A stretch of DNA of 64,000 nucleotides from Bradyrhizobium barranii subsp. apii (GTDB lineage Bacteria; Pseudomonadota; Alphaproteobacteria; Rhizobiales; Xanthobacteraceae), in the NCBI RefSeq assembly GCF_011516635.5, contig NZ_CP096255.1, positions 3,904,501 to 3,968,500 of the forward strand, read 5' to 3'. A model generated the notes under the pieces. It saw only the letters and a program-made list of their open reading frames with translations. It was not told the DNA's origin and did not search any database. The translations under genes were made by a program, and so were the position numbers. Each line of letters begins with the position of its first letter. The stretch's first letter is position 1. Shown piece by piece: positions 34,139 to 42,807 of the stretch.

Positions 34139-34371
34139 CGGCCGATCGACGGGACGGTTCGGACCTTCCGACTCGCCGCGTAACGCGGCACATTGCGCCC
34201 GCCACGCCCGCCGGCTCGTCCGGTGGCTGCTTGGCGGGCGCCGTCGCGTCGGCGCTTGAGAAGCTCTATATGACCAAAAAGTAACGCGGCCGGTTCCCCG
34301 TGTTCATATTCAGTTCACGCCGGAATTGCTCATCTCTGGCGATCGATTGTGCAGTCTATTTCTGGAGAAGC

Positions 34372-35046
34372 GTGCGCCTGCTTGTTGTTGAGGACGACCC
34401 CGATCTCAATCGGCAGCTCACCAAGGCGCTGACCGACGCCGGCTACGTCGTCGATCGTGCCTTCGACGGCGAGGAGGGGCATTATCTCGGCGATAATGAG
34501 CCCTACGATGCCGTTGTGCTCGACATCGGCCTGCCGAAGAAGGACGGCATCTCGGTGCTGGAAGCCTGGCGCCGCAACGGCCGTACCATGCCGGTCCTGA
34601 TCCTCACCGCGCGCGACCGCTGGAGCGACAAGGTCCAGGGGTTCGATGCCGGCGCCGACGATTACGTGCCGAAGCCGTTCCATCTCGAGGAGGTGCTGGC
34701 GCGCATCCGCGCGCTGCTGCGCCGCTCCACCGGCCATGCCCAGAGCGAATTGAGTTGCGGCCCCGTCACGCTCGACACCAGGACCGGGCGGGTCAGCGTC
34801 TCCGGCAATCCGGTCAAGATGACCTCGCACGAATATCGGCTTCTGGCCTACCTGATGCACCATTCGGGGCGCGTCGTGTCCCGCACCGAGCTGGTCGAAC
34901 ACCTGTACGACCAGGACTTCGACCGCGACTCCAACACCATCGAGGTCTTCGTCGGCCGCATCCGCAAGAAGCTCGACGTCGACATCATCCAGACCGTTCG
35001 CGGCCTCGGCTATCTCCTGACCCCGCCGCCTGCTCCCGGCGCTTGA
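34372..35046 (+). CDS. feuP: OmpR/PhoP-family response regulator (FeuP-like)
   Basis: The 224-residue regulator has a receiver domain (LLVVEDDPDLNRQL, phospho-acceptor Asp in DAVVLDIGLPKKDG, Lys in VPKPFHLEE) and an OmpR winged helix (MTSHEYRLLAYLMHHSG, NTIEVFVGRIRKKL). The start is a GTG (VRLLVVED) with GGAGA upstream; a longer frame from 34300 adds unrelated residues. It pairs with the sensor kinase 92 bases downstream. The pair resembles rhizobial FeuP-FeuQ, linked to iron uptake and to cyclic glucan export; the name is assigned from overall similarity and is moderately sure. Confidence 0.8.
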   Translation: MRLLVVEDDPDLNRQLTKALTDAGYVVDRAFDGEEGHYLGDNEPYDAVVLDIGLPKKDGISVLEAWRRNGRTMPVLILTARDRWSDKVQGFDAGADDYVPKPFHLEEVLARIRALLRRSTGHAQSELSCGPVTLDTRTGRVSVSGNPVKMTSHEYRLLAYLMHHSGRVVSRTELVEHLYDQDFDRDSNTIEVFVGRIRKKLDVDIIQTVRGLGYLLTPPPAPGA

Positions 35047-35138
35047 GGCGTCAGGACTTGACGGCCGGCCGAACAGGGGCCTTGGTCCGGTCATGATGTC
35101 CGACGCCCCGCCCCCCTGCGCCTGCCGGGATCCTTCCG

Positions 35139-36515
35139 ATGGCCGCTAGCTCGCTTGCCAATCGCCTGTTCCTGTCGGCGACGGCGTGGCTCGTGGTGAT
35201 CCTGGCCATCACCGGGGTGGTGCTGTCGTCGGTCTACAAGAGCGCCACCGAGCGCGCCTTCGACCGCCGGCTCAATCTCTATCTGCGCACCCTCATCGCC
35301 GAGGTCGCGACGCCCGACGAGCCGCCGGACCGTCAGTTCCAGTCGCTCGGCGAGCCCCTGTTCGAGCTGCCGCTGTCAGGCTGGTACTGGCAGATCACGC
35401 GGACCGACACCGAAAAGCCGGAGGTGCGCTCCTCGCGCTCGCTCTGGGACAAGAAGCTGCCGAAGCTGGAGGAGCAGGGCACCGAGCTCACCGCTGCCGG
35501 CATCCGCCTCGCCTATGTCGACGGCCCCGAGGGACAGAACCTGCGCATGGTGGAGCGGCCGGTCGATCTCGGCGCGGACGGCAAATATCTGGTCAGCGTC
35601 GCCGGCGACGACACCGAGATTTTCGACGAGACGCGGAGCTTCGACTACTATCTCGGCGGCACCTTCACCGCGCTCGGCATCGTGCTGCTGCTGACCACGG
35701 TGTTCCAGGTGAGGTTCGGTCTCGCGCCCCTCAAGCGCATCTCGGAATCTATCGCCGACATCCGCTCCGGGCGGGCGGAGCGGCTCGAAGGTGAATTCCC
35801 GGTCGAGATCGCGCCGTTGGCGCGCGAGACCAACGCGCTGATCGATGCCAATCGCGAGATCGTCGAGCGCGCGCGCACCCATGTCGGCAATCTCGCCCAT
35901 GCGATCAAGACGCCGCTCTCGGTGATCGTGAATGAGGCCGGCACGCACGCCACCGAGCCGTTCGCAGCCAAGGTGATGGAGCAGGCGGACGTGATGCGCG
36001 ACCAGCTCGCCCATCATCTGGAGCGCGCGCGCATCGCGGCACGCGTCTCGGTGGTCGCGACCGTGACGGAGGTCGCACCCGTCATCGAGGCGCTGCGGCG
36101 GACCATGGAGAAGATCCATCGCGATCGCGGGATACTGGTCGAGGCCAAGGCCGATCCGTCCGCAAAGTTTCGCGGCGAGCGGCAAGATCTGGAGGAGATG
36201 GTCGGCAATCTCGTCGACAATGCCTGCAAATGGGCGGCCTCGCAGGTCTTCATCGAGGTTCTGGTGGAAGCGCCGCACCAGACGGGCGCCGGCCCGCGCC
36301 TGCGGATCATCGTCGACGACGATGGCCGCGGCCTGTCGGAGGCCGAGCGCGCCCAGGTCTCCCGGCGCGGCCAGCGGCTCGACGAGTCCAAGCCCGGCTC
36401 GGGGCTCGGCCTGTCCATCGTGACCGACCTCGCCGCGCTCTATGGCGGCAGCCTCTCGCTCGCGGGCGCCCCGACCGGTGGCCTGCGGGCGGAGCTGGTC
36501 CTCCCCGGAATATAA
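35139..36515 (+). CDS. feuQ: Sensor histidine kinase partner (FeuQ/PhoQ-like)
   Basis: The 458-residue membrane kinase has a first helix at about residues 10-32, a periplasmic sensor (residues 33-165, with SGWYWQITRTDTEKPEVRSS) and a second helix (YLGGTFTALGIVLLLTTVF). A HAMP-like segment, the His box GNLAHAIKTPLSVIVNEA and an ATPase with NLVDNACKWAA, DDDGRGLSE and GSGLGLSIV follow. The His box is the PhoQ-type variant (HAIKTPL). It phosphorylates the regulator encoded upstream. The signal is not known from sequence. Confidence 0.84.
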   Translation: MAASSLANRLFLSATAWLVVILAITGVVLSSVYKSATERAFDRRLNLYLRTLIAEVATPDEPPDRQFQSLGEPLFELPLSGWYWQITRTDTEKPEVRSSRSLWDKKLPKLEEQGTELTAAGIRLAYVDGPEGQNLRMVERPVDLGADGKYLVSVAGDDTEIFDETRSFDYYLGGTFTALGIVLLLTTVFQVRFGLAPLKRISESIADIRSGRAERLEGEFPVEIAPLARETNALIDANREIVERARTHVGNLAHAIKTPLSVIVNEAGTHATEPFAAKVMEQADVMRDQLAHHLERARIAARVSVVATVTEVAPVIEALRRTMEKIHRDRGILVEAKADPSAKFRGERQDLEEMVGNLVDNACKWAASQVFIEVLVEAPHQTGAGPRLRIIVDDDGRGLSEAERAQVSRRGQRLDESKPGSGLGLSIVTDLAALYGGSLSLAGAPTGGLRAELVLPGI

Positions 36516-36675
36516 TCCTTTGTTCCGGCACGACTATTTGGCTGGTCCGGTACCATCCGGACCAAACCGGAGCTATTTCGGAGCGACTTCCTAAACGGCT
36601 TCTTAAGTGGGCCCCATCTATGATCGCGCAGGACGCATCCCACGTCTGCCATTTTATCGTGCATCACCCGGGCGC

Positions 36676-38079
36676 ATGAGCCAGACATCGATCGAGCGGC
36701 TGAGGGAATATCTCGCGCAGCTCCCGCCGCAGTCGCAGGCGCTGCTGATGCGGGAGTTCGAACGCGCGCTCGAGCGCGGCCAGGACACGGCGGTGGCGAC
36801 CCTCGTGCTCGAGCAGCTGCGCAAGATCGTCCGCAAGACCGAAGTTGACGAGGCTGCGCCGCCGCGCACGGACGATCTGTCGCGGCTGTTGTTCCAGGTG
36901 CTGGAACCATTCCTGGTCGAGACGGGCGCCCCTGTCAGGGTCGGCCAGATCCGCCGCTCCTCGCTGCATCCGATCTGGCAATGGCTCGGCCGCGATGGCG
37001 CCCCCGACAAGGTCAACGAATTCGAGGCGGCGCTGGCGCGCATGCCGGCCTCAGACAGTGCAGGGCAGGTCGAAGCCCTCGCCGCGAAGCTCCAGGCCGT
37101 GGCCGCGGATGCCATCTTCGGGTTGACGGGTCCCAGCGGCGGCGACAAGTCGCGCGCGCTCGCCCGCGTCGGCCCGCCCAACGTGATCGAGGACCTCTAT
37201 TCGATCGGAGCGGTGCTTCAGGTCCGGGAGGCCATCGCCACGCTGAACGAGAAGCTGCCGCGCTTCCTGCGTACCTTCGGCGAGGCCCAGATCGCATCTG
37301 TGACGTCCACACTCAACATCCCCGCGCTCCAGACGCCGCAGATGCTGGCCTTCGCGCTGTCGATGGTCGTGCAGCGGATGACCGCGCCGTGGCAGATCAT
37401 CCGCCTCGCCATCAAGATTGCCGCGTCCGACGACGAGATCCGCGTCGCGGCGACGCCCTACGGCGTGGCCGTCACGATCGCCCTGCATGATTTGTCCTGC
37501 GTTGCCGCGATCCTGCGCATGGATATCAAGCGCGGCCATTTCGAGAACGTCGCCGACAATCTCAAGGCGCTGCATGACGGCGTGCGCGGTCTTCGCACGG
37601 AGCTCGATCTGCGCAACGATTCCGTCTGGGGCAAGCAGCTGACCTCGATCCGGGCCGACATCTCCAATGCGCTGCAATCGGAGATCGACAGCGTTCCCGG
37701 CCGGGTTCGCCGCATCCTGCGCCAGCGCGCCGAGAAGGACATTCCGCCGGGCGCGCGGATCGATAGCACCGAGGTCGAGGAAACCGCGGCGCTGATCGAT
37801 TTCGTCGCGACCTGCCGCAACTATGCGAGCGAGCTTGCGATCAACGAAGTGACGCTGCGCACCTATTCCGATCTCCAGCAATATGTCGAACGCTCGACCG
37901 AGCAGTTGGTGCAGTCGCTGCGTGCGGCCGATCACAAGGTCCGCACCTATCGGCAGCAGCAGGTCCAGGCCGCGATCCGGTTCTGCCAGGTGCTGTTCGG
38001 CGATGATTATGCGTCGCTGATGAGCCGCGCCGCGGAGAACGCGGCCACGGGCGAGCGCAAATCGTCGCGGGCAAGCTGA
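36676..38079 (+). CDS. Conserved protein of unknown function between feuPQ-like and ccm genes
   Basis: The 467-residue protein has no signal peptide and no membrane helix. It is mostly helical, with Arg/Glu/Leu-rich segments (SIERLREYLAQLPPQSQALL, EFERALERGQDTAVATLVLE) and a later block ATYRQQQVQAAIRFCQVLFG-like near the C-terminus. I do not recognise a named domain. The start MSQTSIERLRE was chosen over one 23 codons upstream, which overlaps non-coding leader. Position between a two-component system and cytochrome c maturation genes gives no firm clue. Confidence 0.75.
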   Translation: MSQTSIERLREYLAQLPPQSQALLMREFERALERGQDTAVATLVLEQLRKIVRKTEVDEAAPPRTDDLSRLLFQVLEPFLVETGAPVRVGQIRRSSLHPIWQWLGRDGAPDKVNEFEAALARMPASDSAGQVEALAAKLQAVAADAIFGLTGPSGGDKSRALARVGPPNVIEDLYSIGAVLQVREAIATLNEKLPRFLRTFGEAQIASVTSTLNIPALQTPQMLAFALSMVVQRMTAPWQIIRLAIKIAASDDEIRVAATPYGVAVTIALHDLSCVAAILRMDIKRGHFENVADNLKALHDGVRGLRTELDLRNDSVWGKQLTSIRADISNALQSEIDSVPGRVRRILRQRAEKDIPPGARIDSTEVEETAALIDFVATCRNYASELAINEVTLRTYSDLQQYVERSTEQLVQSLRAADHKVRTYRQQQVQAAIRFCQVLFGDDYASLMSRAAENAATGERKSSRAS

Positions 38080-38178
38080 TCAAGCGCATTTTTTTGTGAT
38101 CACAATTTGTGGTTGACGGTGCCGGTGGCGGGCCCTACGGTCGCCGTGCAAATTTTTGGAATTTCTATCTGTGGGCGC

Positions 38179-38448
38179 ATGAAACCCCTTATCAGCTCCA
38201 TCGAAATTGAAAACCGCGTCATCGTTGCCAAGTATCAGAGGCTGATGGTTGGCGCGAAGGTGGTGCTGATCGAGAAGGCAAGCGGCCGCCAACTGCCTGA
38301 GACCGTCACCAGGGTTGCATCGCCCGTTCCCGTCGGGGCGTTGCGCATCAAATTGCCTGAAGCAATCGAGCCGGGAACATACTTCCTGAGGGCCTTCAAC
38401 GGGCACGGCGAGGACGCCGCTCAAAGCGCGGACTTCGAGATCGGTTAA
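38179..38448 (+). CDS. Small protein of unknown function
   Basis: The 89-residue protein reads KPLISSIEIENRVIVAKYQR and VGAKVVLIEKASGRQLPETV and ends AFNGHGEDAAQSADFEIG. The alternating pattern and the PGTYFLRAFNG turn suggest an immunoglobulin-like beta sandwich, but no family is assigned. A longer start at 38107 would add a hydrophobic but unsupported leader. It precedes ccmI by 131 bases. Confidence 0.6.
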   Translation: MKPLISSIEIENRVIVAKYQRLMVGAKVVLIEKASGRQLPETVTRVASPVPVGALRIKLPEAIEPGTYFLRAFNGHGEDAAQSADFEIG

Positions 38449-38579
38449 GCCGTTGGATTTTCACAGTTTCGGGACTGTGTGCGGTCGCGCCGAATTGACA
38501 ATTGTCAATTGCCGCATCGTCCGGCCGTGGTGTAAAGCCACCTATGGGCGCGGTTCGCGCGCCGCCGGAAGCTTGCCAG

Positions 38580-39689
38580 ATGACGCTATGGTTCGTGTTC
38601 GCGCTGATGACGGTCGCGGCGATTTTCGCCGTGCTTCTGCCGCTCGGCCGCGGCGGACGCGCGCAAAATCAGGGGAGCGAGGTCGCGGTCTACAAGGACC
38701 AGTTGGCCGAGATCGAGCGTGATCTCGCCGCAGGACTGATCGCCGCGCCGGAAGCCGAGGCCGCACGTGTCGAGATCAGCCGCAGGCTGCTTGCCGCGGC
38801 CGGGAGCGAGCCGGTATCGGAACCGACATCGAGCCTCAAATGGCGCCGCGCGGCGGCTGTGCTGGCGCTTGCCGGCCTGCCGCTCATTGCGATCGGCGTC
38901 TACATGCCGCTCGGCTCGCCCAGGCTCCAGGACTTTCCCCTGGCGCAGCGGGAGCGCGGGGCAGGGTCCGGCATGGCGCTCGAGAATCTCGTCGTGCAGG
39001 TCGAGCAGCATCTGGAAAAGAATCCGACCGACGGGCGCGGCTGGAACGTGCTCGCGCCGGTGCTGGTGCGGCTTGGCCGCTTCGACGATGCGGTGCGCGC
39101 CTATCGCAACTCGCTCACCTACAATGGCGAGAGTTCGGAGCGCCGGGCCGATCTCGGCGAGGCGATCGCGGCTGCTGCCGGCGGTGTGGTGACCGCCGAG
39201 GCCAAGACCGAATTCGAGCGCGCGCGTGGCCTGAACGCGGACGATCCCAAGGCGAACTATTTCCTCGGGCTTGCCGCCGAGCAGGATGGCCGCAAGGACG
39301 ACGCCGCCAACATCTGGCGCTCACTGCTGGCGAAAGCGCCGGCGGATGCGCCGTGGCGTCCTCTGGTGCAGACCTCGCTGGCGCGGGTCGGCGGCGGTGG
39401 TGCTACGATGCCGGCGCTGTCGGACGAGACGATCGCAGCCTCCAAGGACATGAACGAGGGCGATCGCAACGCAATGGTGCGCGGCATGGTCGAACGCCTG
39501 GCCACCCGGCTGAGGCAGAACGGCGATGATGTCGAGGGTTGGCTGCGCCTGGTGCGCGCCTATCTCGTGATGGGCGATCGTGACAAGGCAATGGGCGCTT
39601 CGACCGACGCGCGACAGGCCGTCGCCAACGACGTAGCGCGGCTGCGCCAGCTCAACGAAGGCCTCAAGACTCTCGGGCTCGACGGATGA
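38580..39689 (+). CDS. ccmI: Cytochrome c maturation protein CcmI (CycH)
   Basis: The 369-residue inner-membrane chaperone presents apocytochrome c to the haem lyase. Two N-terminal membrane helices (LWFVFALMTVAAIFAVLLPL; AAAVLALAGLPLIAIGVYM) flank a cytoplasmic loop with the typical VYKDQLAEIERDLAAGLI. A periplasmic TPR domain follows (NPTDGRGWNVLAPVLVRLGR and later repeats). It is the first gene of ccmI-E-F-H, the cycHJKL order of Bradyrhizobium and other rhizobia. The start was placed at MTLWFVFAL; an upstream extension has no domain. Confidence 0.92.
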   Translation: MTLWFVFALMTVAAIFAVLLPLGRGGRAQNQGSEVAVYKDQLAEIERDLAAGLIAAPEAEAARVEISRRLLAAAGSEPVSEPTSSLKWRRAAAVLALAGLPLIAIGVYMPLGSPRLQDFPLAQRERGAGSGMALENLVVQVEQHLEKNPTDGRGWNVLAPVLVRLGRFDDAVRAYRNSLTYNGESSERRADLGEAIAAAAGGVVTAEAKTEFERARGLNADDPKANYFLGLAAEQDGRKDDAANIWRSLLAKAPADAPWRPLVQTSLARVGGGGATMPALSDETIAASKDMNEGDRNAMVRGMVERLATRLRQNGDDVEGWLRLVRAYLVMGDRDKAMGASTDARQAVANDVARLRQLNEGLKTLGLDG

Positions 39690-39726
39690 CGATGTCGGGA
39701 CGAGGCGAGCGGAGAACGGATACGCG

Positions 39727-40236
39727 ATGACGCGCAAGCAGCGACGTATGACCATCATCGGCGGCTCCCTCGCGGTGCTCGCGCTTGCGGCCGCGCTCGT
39801 GCTCAACGCTCTGCGCGACTCCATCGTGTTCTTCTCGACGCCGACGATGGTCGCCGAAAAGCACGTCGAGCCCGGCAAGCGGTTCCGTCTCGGCGGCCTG
39901 GTGCAGCCCGGCTCGCTCCAGCGCGGCGATAATCTCGCCGTGACCTTCGAGGTTGCCGACGGTGGCGCCAAGCTGCCGGTCGCCTACAAGGGCATCCTGC
40001 CCGACCTGTTCCGGGAAGGGCAGGGCGTGGTCGCCGAAGGCGCGCTCGACGCCAATGGCGTGTTCAAGGCCGACACCGTGCTCGCCAAGCACGATGAGAC
40101 CTACATGCCCAAGGAAGTCGCCGATGCCCTGAAGAAGCAGGGGCACTGGAAGGACGATTACGGCGCCAAGGCTTCTGATAGCGTCAAGCCCGCGGCGACG
40201 ACCGCGCAGGGCAACCCGCAGGGAGCAGTGCGTTGA
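39727..40236 (+). CDS. ccmE: Haem chaperone CcmE (CycJ)
   Basis: The 169-residue protein has an N-terminal anchor (MTIIGGSLAVLALAAALVLN) and a periplasmic beta-barrel. The conserved LAKHDETYMP motif gives haem-binding H122 and the nearby Y126. It carries haem covalently between CcmC and the CcmF/H lyase. The start overlaps nothing upstream (37 bases after ccmI), and its stop overlaps the ccmF start by four bases. The length is typical. Confidence 0.94.
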   Translation: MTRKQRRMTIIGGSLAVLALAAALVLNALRDSIVFFSTPTMVAEKHVEPGKRFRLGGLVQPGSLQRGDNLAVTFEVADGGAKLPVAYKGILPDLFREGQGVVAEGALDANGVFKADTVLAKHDETYMPKEVADALKKQGHWKDDYGAKASDSVKPAATTAQGNPQGAVR

Positions 40237-42212
40237 TCGCGGAATCCGGACACTACGCGCTGGTGCTGGCCCTCGGCCTGGCGCTGATCCAGTCCATCGT
40301 GCCGCTGATCGGTGCGCGCTTGCGCGATGACGCGCTGATGAACGTGGCGCGCTCCGCCGCGCTGGCGCAGCTGCTGTTCGTCGGTGCGTCGTTCATCGCG
40401 CTCGTGATGCTTCACGTGAACTCGGATTTCTCCGTCGCCAACGTCTACGAGAACTCCCATTCGATGAAGCCGCTGATCTACAAGATCACCGGCGTGTGGG
40501 GGAACCATGAAGGCTCGATGCTGCTGTGGGTGTCGATCCTGGCGCTGTTCGGCGGAATGGTCGCCGCCTTCGGCAACAATCTGCCGCTGTCGCTGCGCGC
40601 GCATGTGCTGGCCGTGCAGGCGTGGATCGCCAGCGCCTTCTATCTCTTCATCCTGGTGACATCGAACCCGTTCCTGCGCATCGCCAATCCGCCGATCGAG
40701 GGACGCGATCTCAATCCGGTGCTCCAGGACATCGGCCTCGCCGTGCATCCGCCGATGCTCTATCTCGGTTATGTCGGCTTCTCGATCTCGTTCTCCTTCG
40801 CCATCGCGGCGCTGATGGAGGGGCGGATCGACGCGGCCTGGGCGCGCTGGGTGCGGCCGTGGACGCTGGTGGCCTGGATCTTCCTGACGCTCGGCATCGC
40901 GATGGGCTCGTACTGGGCGTATTACGAGCTCGGCTGGGGCGGCTGGTGGTTCTGGGATCCGGTCGAAAACGCCTCGCTGATGCCGTGGCTCGCCGGCACG
41001 GCGCTGCTGCACTCGGCGCTGGTGATGGAGAAGCGCAACGCGCTGAAGGTCTGGACCATCCTGCTGTCGATCCTGACCTTCTCGCTGTCGCTGCTCGGCA
41101 CCTTCCTGGTGCGTTCGGGCGTCATCACCTCCGTGCACGCTTTCGCCACCGATCCGACGCGCGGCGTGTTCATCCTGCTGATCCTCTGCCTGTTCATCGG
41201 CGGCAGCCTGTCGCTGTTCGCAGGGCGCGCGACCTCGTTGAAGCAGGGCGGCCTGTTCGCGCCGATCTCGCGCGAGGGCGCGCTGGTCTTGAACAATCTG
41301 CTGCTCAGCGTAGCCTGCGCGGTCGTGCTGTTCGGCACGCTCTATCCGCTGGCGATGGAAGCGCTCGACTTCAAGATGTCGGTCGGCGCGCCCTTCTACA
41401 ATCTCACCTTCGTCCCGCTGTTCGCGCTGCTGCTGCTCGTGGTGCCGTTCGGGCCGATGCTGGCGTGGAAGCGCGGCGATCTGCTCGGCGTCACCCAGCG
41501 GCTGCTTGCGGCGGGCGTTGCCGCGCTCGTTGTGATCGCCATCGTCTGGGCCTGGACCCGTGGTGGCAGTGCGCTGGCACCATTGGCAATTGGGCTTGGA
41601 GTCTTCGTCATCGCCGGTGCCGTGACCGATCTGTCCGAACGGACCGGTTTGTTCCGCCTGCCGTTCGCAACGACGCTGCACCGGGCCCGCGGCCTGCCGC
41701 GTTCGGCCTGGGGTTCTGTGTTTGCCCATGCGGGCCTCGGCGTCGCGCTGATCGGGATCGTCTGCGAGACCACCTGGAACAGCGAGTATATCGCGACCAT
41801 GAAGCAGAACGACGTTGCACACGTCGCCGGCTATGATCTCAAGCTCGACGGCCTGTCCCAGCGTCAGGGGCCGAACTTCCGCGAGATGATCGCCGAGTTC
41901 AACGTCAGCCGCGACGGTGAGAAGATCAGCGTCATGACGCCGTCCAAGCGCAACTTCACGACGCGCGGGTCCTCGACCACCGAGGCCGCATTGCTGACGC
42001 GCGGCGCGAGCCAGCTCTACGTTTCCCTCGGCGACGCGACTGCCGATGGCGCCATTGCGGTGCGCATCTATCACAAGCCGCTGGTGCTGCTGATCTGGTG
42101 GGGGCCGGTGCTCATGGCCTTTGGCGGCATGCTGTCGCTGTCCGACCGGCGCCTGCGGGTCGGCGCACCGAAGCCGGCGCGGGCCAAGCAGCGCCTTCAG
42201 CCGGCGGAGTGA
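40233..42212 (+). CDS. ccmF: Haem lyase component CcmF (CycK)
   Basis: This is a 659-residue, roughly 15-helix inner-membrane protein. The signature tryptophan-rich domain GWGGWWFWDPVENASLMPWL is intact, and conserved histidines flank it (VHPPMLYLGYVG; ALLHSALVMEKRN). With CcmH it attaches haem to apocytochrome c thiols on the periplasmic side. It is translationally coupled to ccmE. The first codon is TTG (ttgatcgcg), the only sensible start. Confidence 0.95.
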   Translation: MIAESGHYALVLALGLALIQSIVPLIGARLRDDALMNVARSAALAQLLFVGASFIALVMLHVNSDFSVANVYENSHSMKPLIYKITGVWGNHEGSMLLWVSILALFGGMVAAFGNNLPLSLRAHVLAVQAWIASAFYLFILVTSNPFLRIANPPIEGRDLNPVLQDIGLAVHPPMLYLGYVGFSISFSFAIAALMEGRIDAAWARWVRPWTLVAWIFLTLGIAMGSYWAYYELGWGGWWFWDPVENASLMPWLAGTALLHSALVMEKRNALKVWTILLSILTFSLSLLGTFLVRSGVITSVHAFATDPTRGVFILLILCLFIGGSLSLFAGRATSLKQGGLFAPISREGALVLNNLLLSVACAVVLFGTLYPLAMEALDFKMSVGAPFYNLTFVPLFALLLLVVPFGPMLAWKRGDLLGVTQRLLAAGVAALVVIAIVWAWTRGGSALAPLAIGLGVFVIAGAVTDLSERTGLFRLPFATTLHRARGLPRSAWGSVFAHAGLGVALIGIVCETTWNSEYIATMKQNDVAHVAGYDLKLDGLSQRQGPNFREMIAEFNVSRDGEKISVMTPSKRNFTTRGSSTTEAALLTRGASQLYVSLGDATADGAIAVRIYHKPLVLLIWWGPVLMAFGGMLSLSDRRLRVGAPKPARAKQRLQPAE

Positions 42213-42216
42213 TCCG

Positions 42217-42699
42217 ATGCGGCGGATGATGGTCACGATCGTTGCGCTCATGCTGCTGGCTTTGCCCGCCGCCCACGCCGTGCAGCCCGACGAGATCATG
42301 TCGGATCCCGTGAAGGAGGCACGCGCCCGCGACTTGTCGCGCGAGCTGCGCTGCATGGTCTGCCAGAACCAGTCGATCGACGATTCCGACGCGCCGCTGG
42401 CGCGCGATTTGCGGCTGCTGGTGCGCGAGCGGATCGCTGCCGGCGACAGCAATTCGCAGGTGCTCGACTTCCTGGTCGCGCGCTATGGCGAGTTCGTGCT
42501 GCTCAAGCCGCGCTTCGAGCGGCAGACCATGCTGTTGTGGCTGCTCGCGCCGCTGCTGCTGATCAGCGGCGGCCTGGCGCTCTGGCTGCAAATCCGCCGG
42601 CGCGCGCGAAGCGGTGCAGACCTACCAGCTCCGCCGCTCACTGCGGATGAAGAGTCGCAGCTCGCCGCCTTGATGTCGGACGAGACGAAGTCGTCCTAG
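42217..42699 (+). CDS. ccmH: Cytochrome c maturation protein CcmH (CycL)
   Basis: The 160-residue thiol-redox protein has a signal peptide (MVTIVALMLLALPAAHAV), the redox motif ELRCMVCQNQSIDDSDAPLA (C-x2-C) and one C-terminal membrane helix (LLWLLAPLLLISGGLALWL). It reduces apocytochrome c cysteines for haem attachment. It lies four bases after ccmF and ends the ccmIEFH cluster. Confidence 0.94.
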   Translation: MRRMMVTIVALMLLALPAAHAVQPDEIMSDPVKEARARDLSRELRCMVCQNQSIDDSDAPLARDLRLLVRERIAAGDSNSQVLDFLVARYGEFVLLKPRFERQTMLLWLLAPLLLISGGLALWLQIRRRARSGADLPAPPLTADEESQLAALMSDETKSS

Positions 42700-42807
42700 G
42701 CTACGTAATGATACGTAGGCCGTCTGCCACAGCGTGTTTCATGCTCTGTTGACCTTTGTCTGGAAGCTTGTCGCGAAATTCAATTCCAGATTTTTGAGTC
42801 CTCAGCG

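Noticed and set aside
40158..42452. A 764-codon open frame opposite ccmF
   Set aside because: It is rich in Arg, Gln, His and Glu with no domain, and lies fully antisense to ccmF with its WWD motif.
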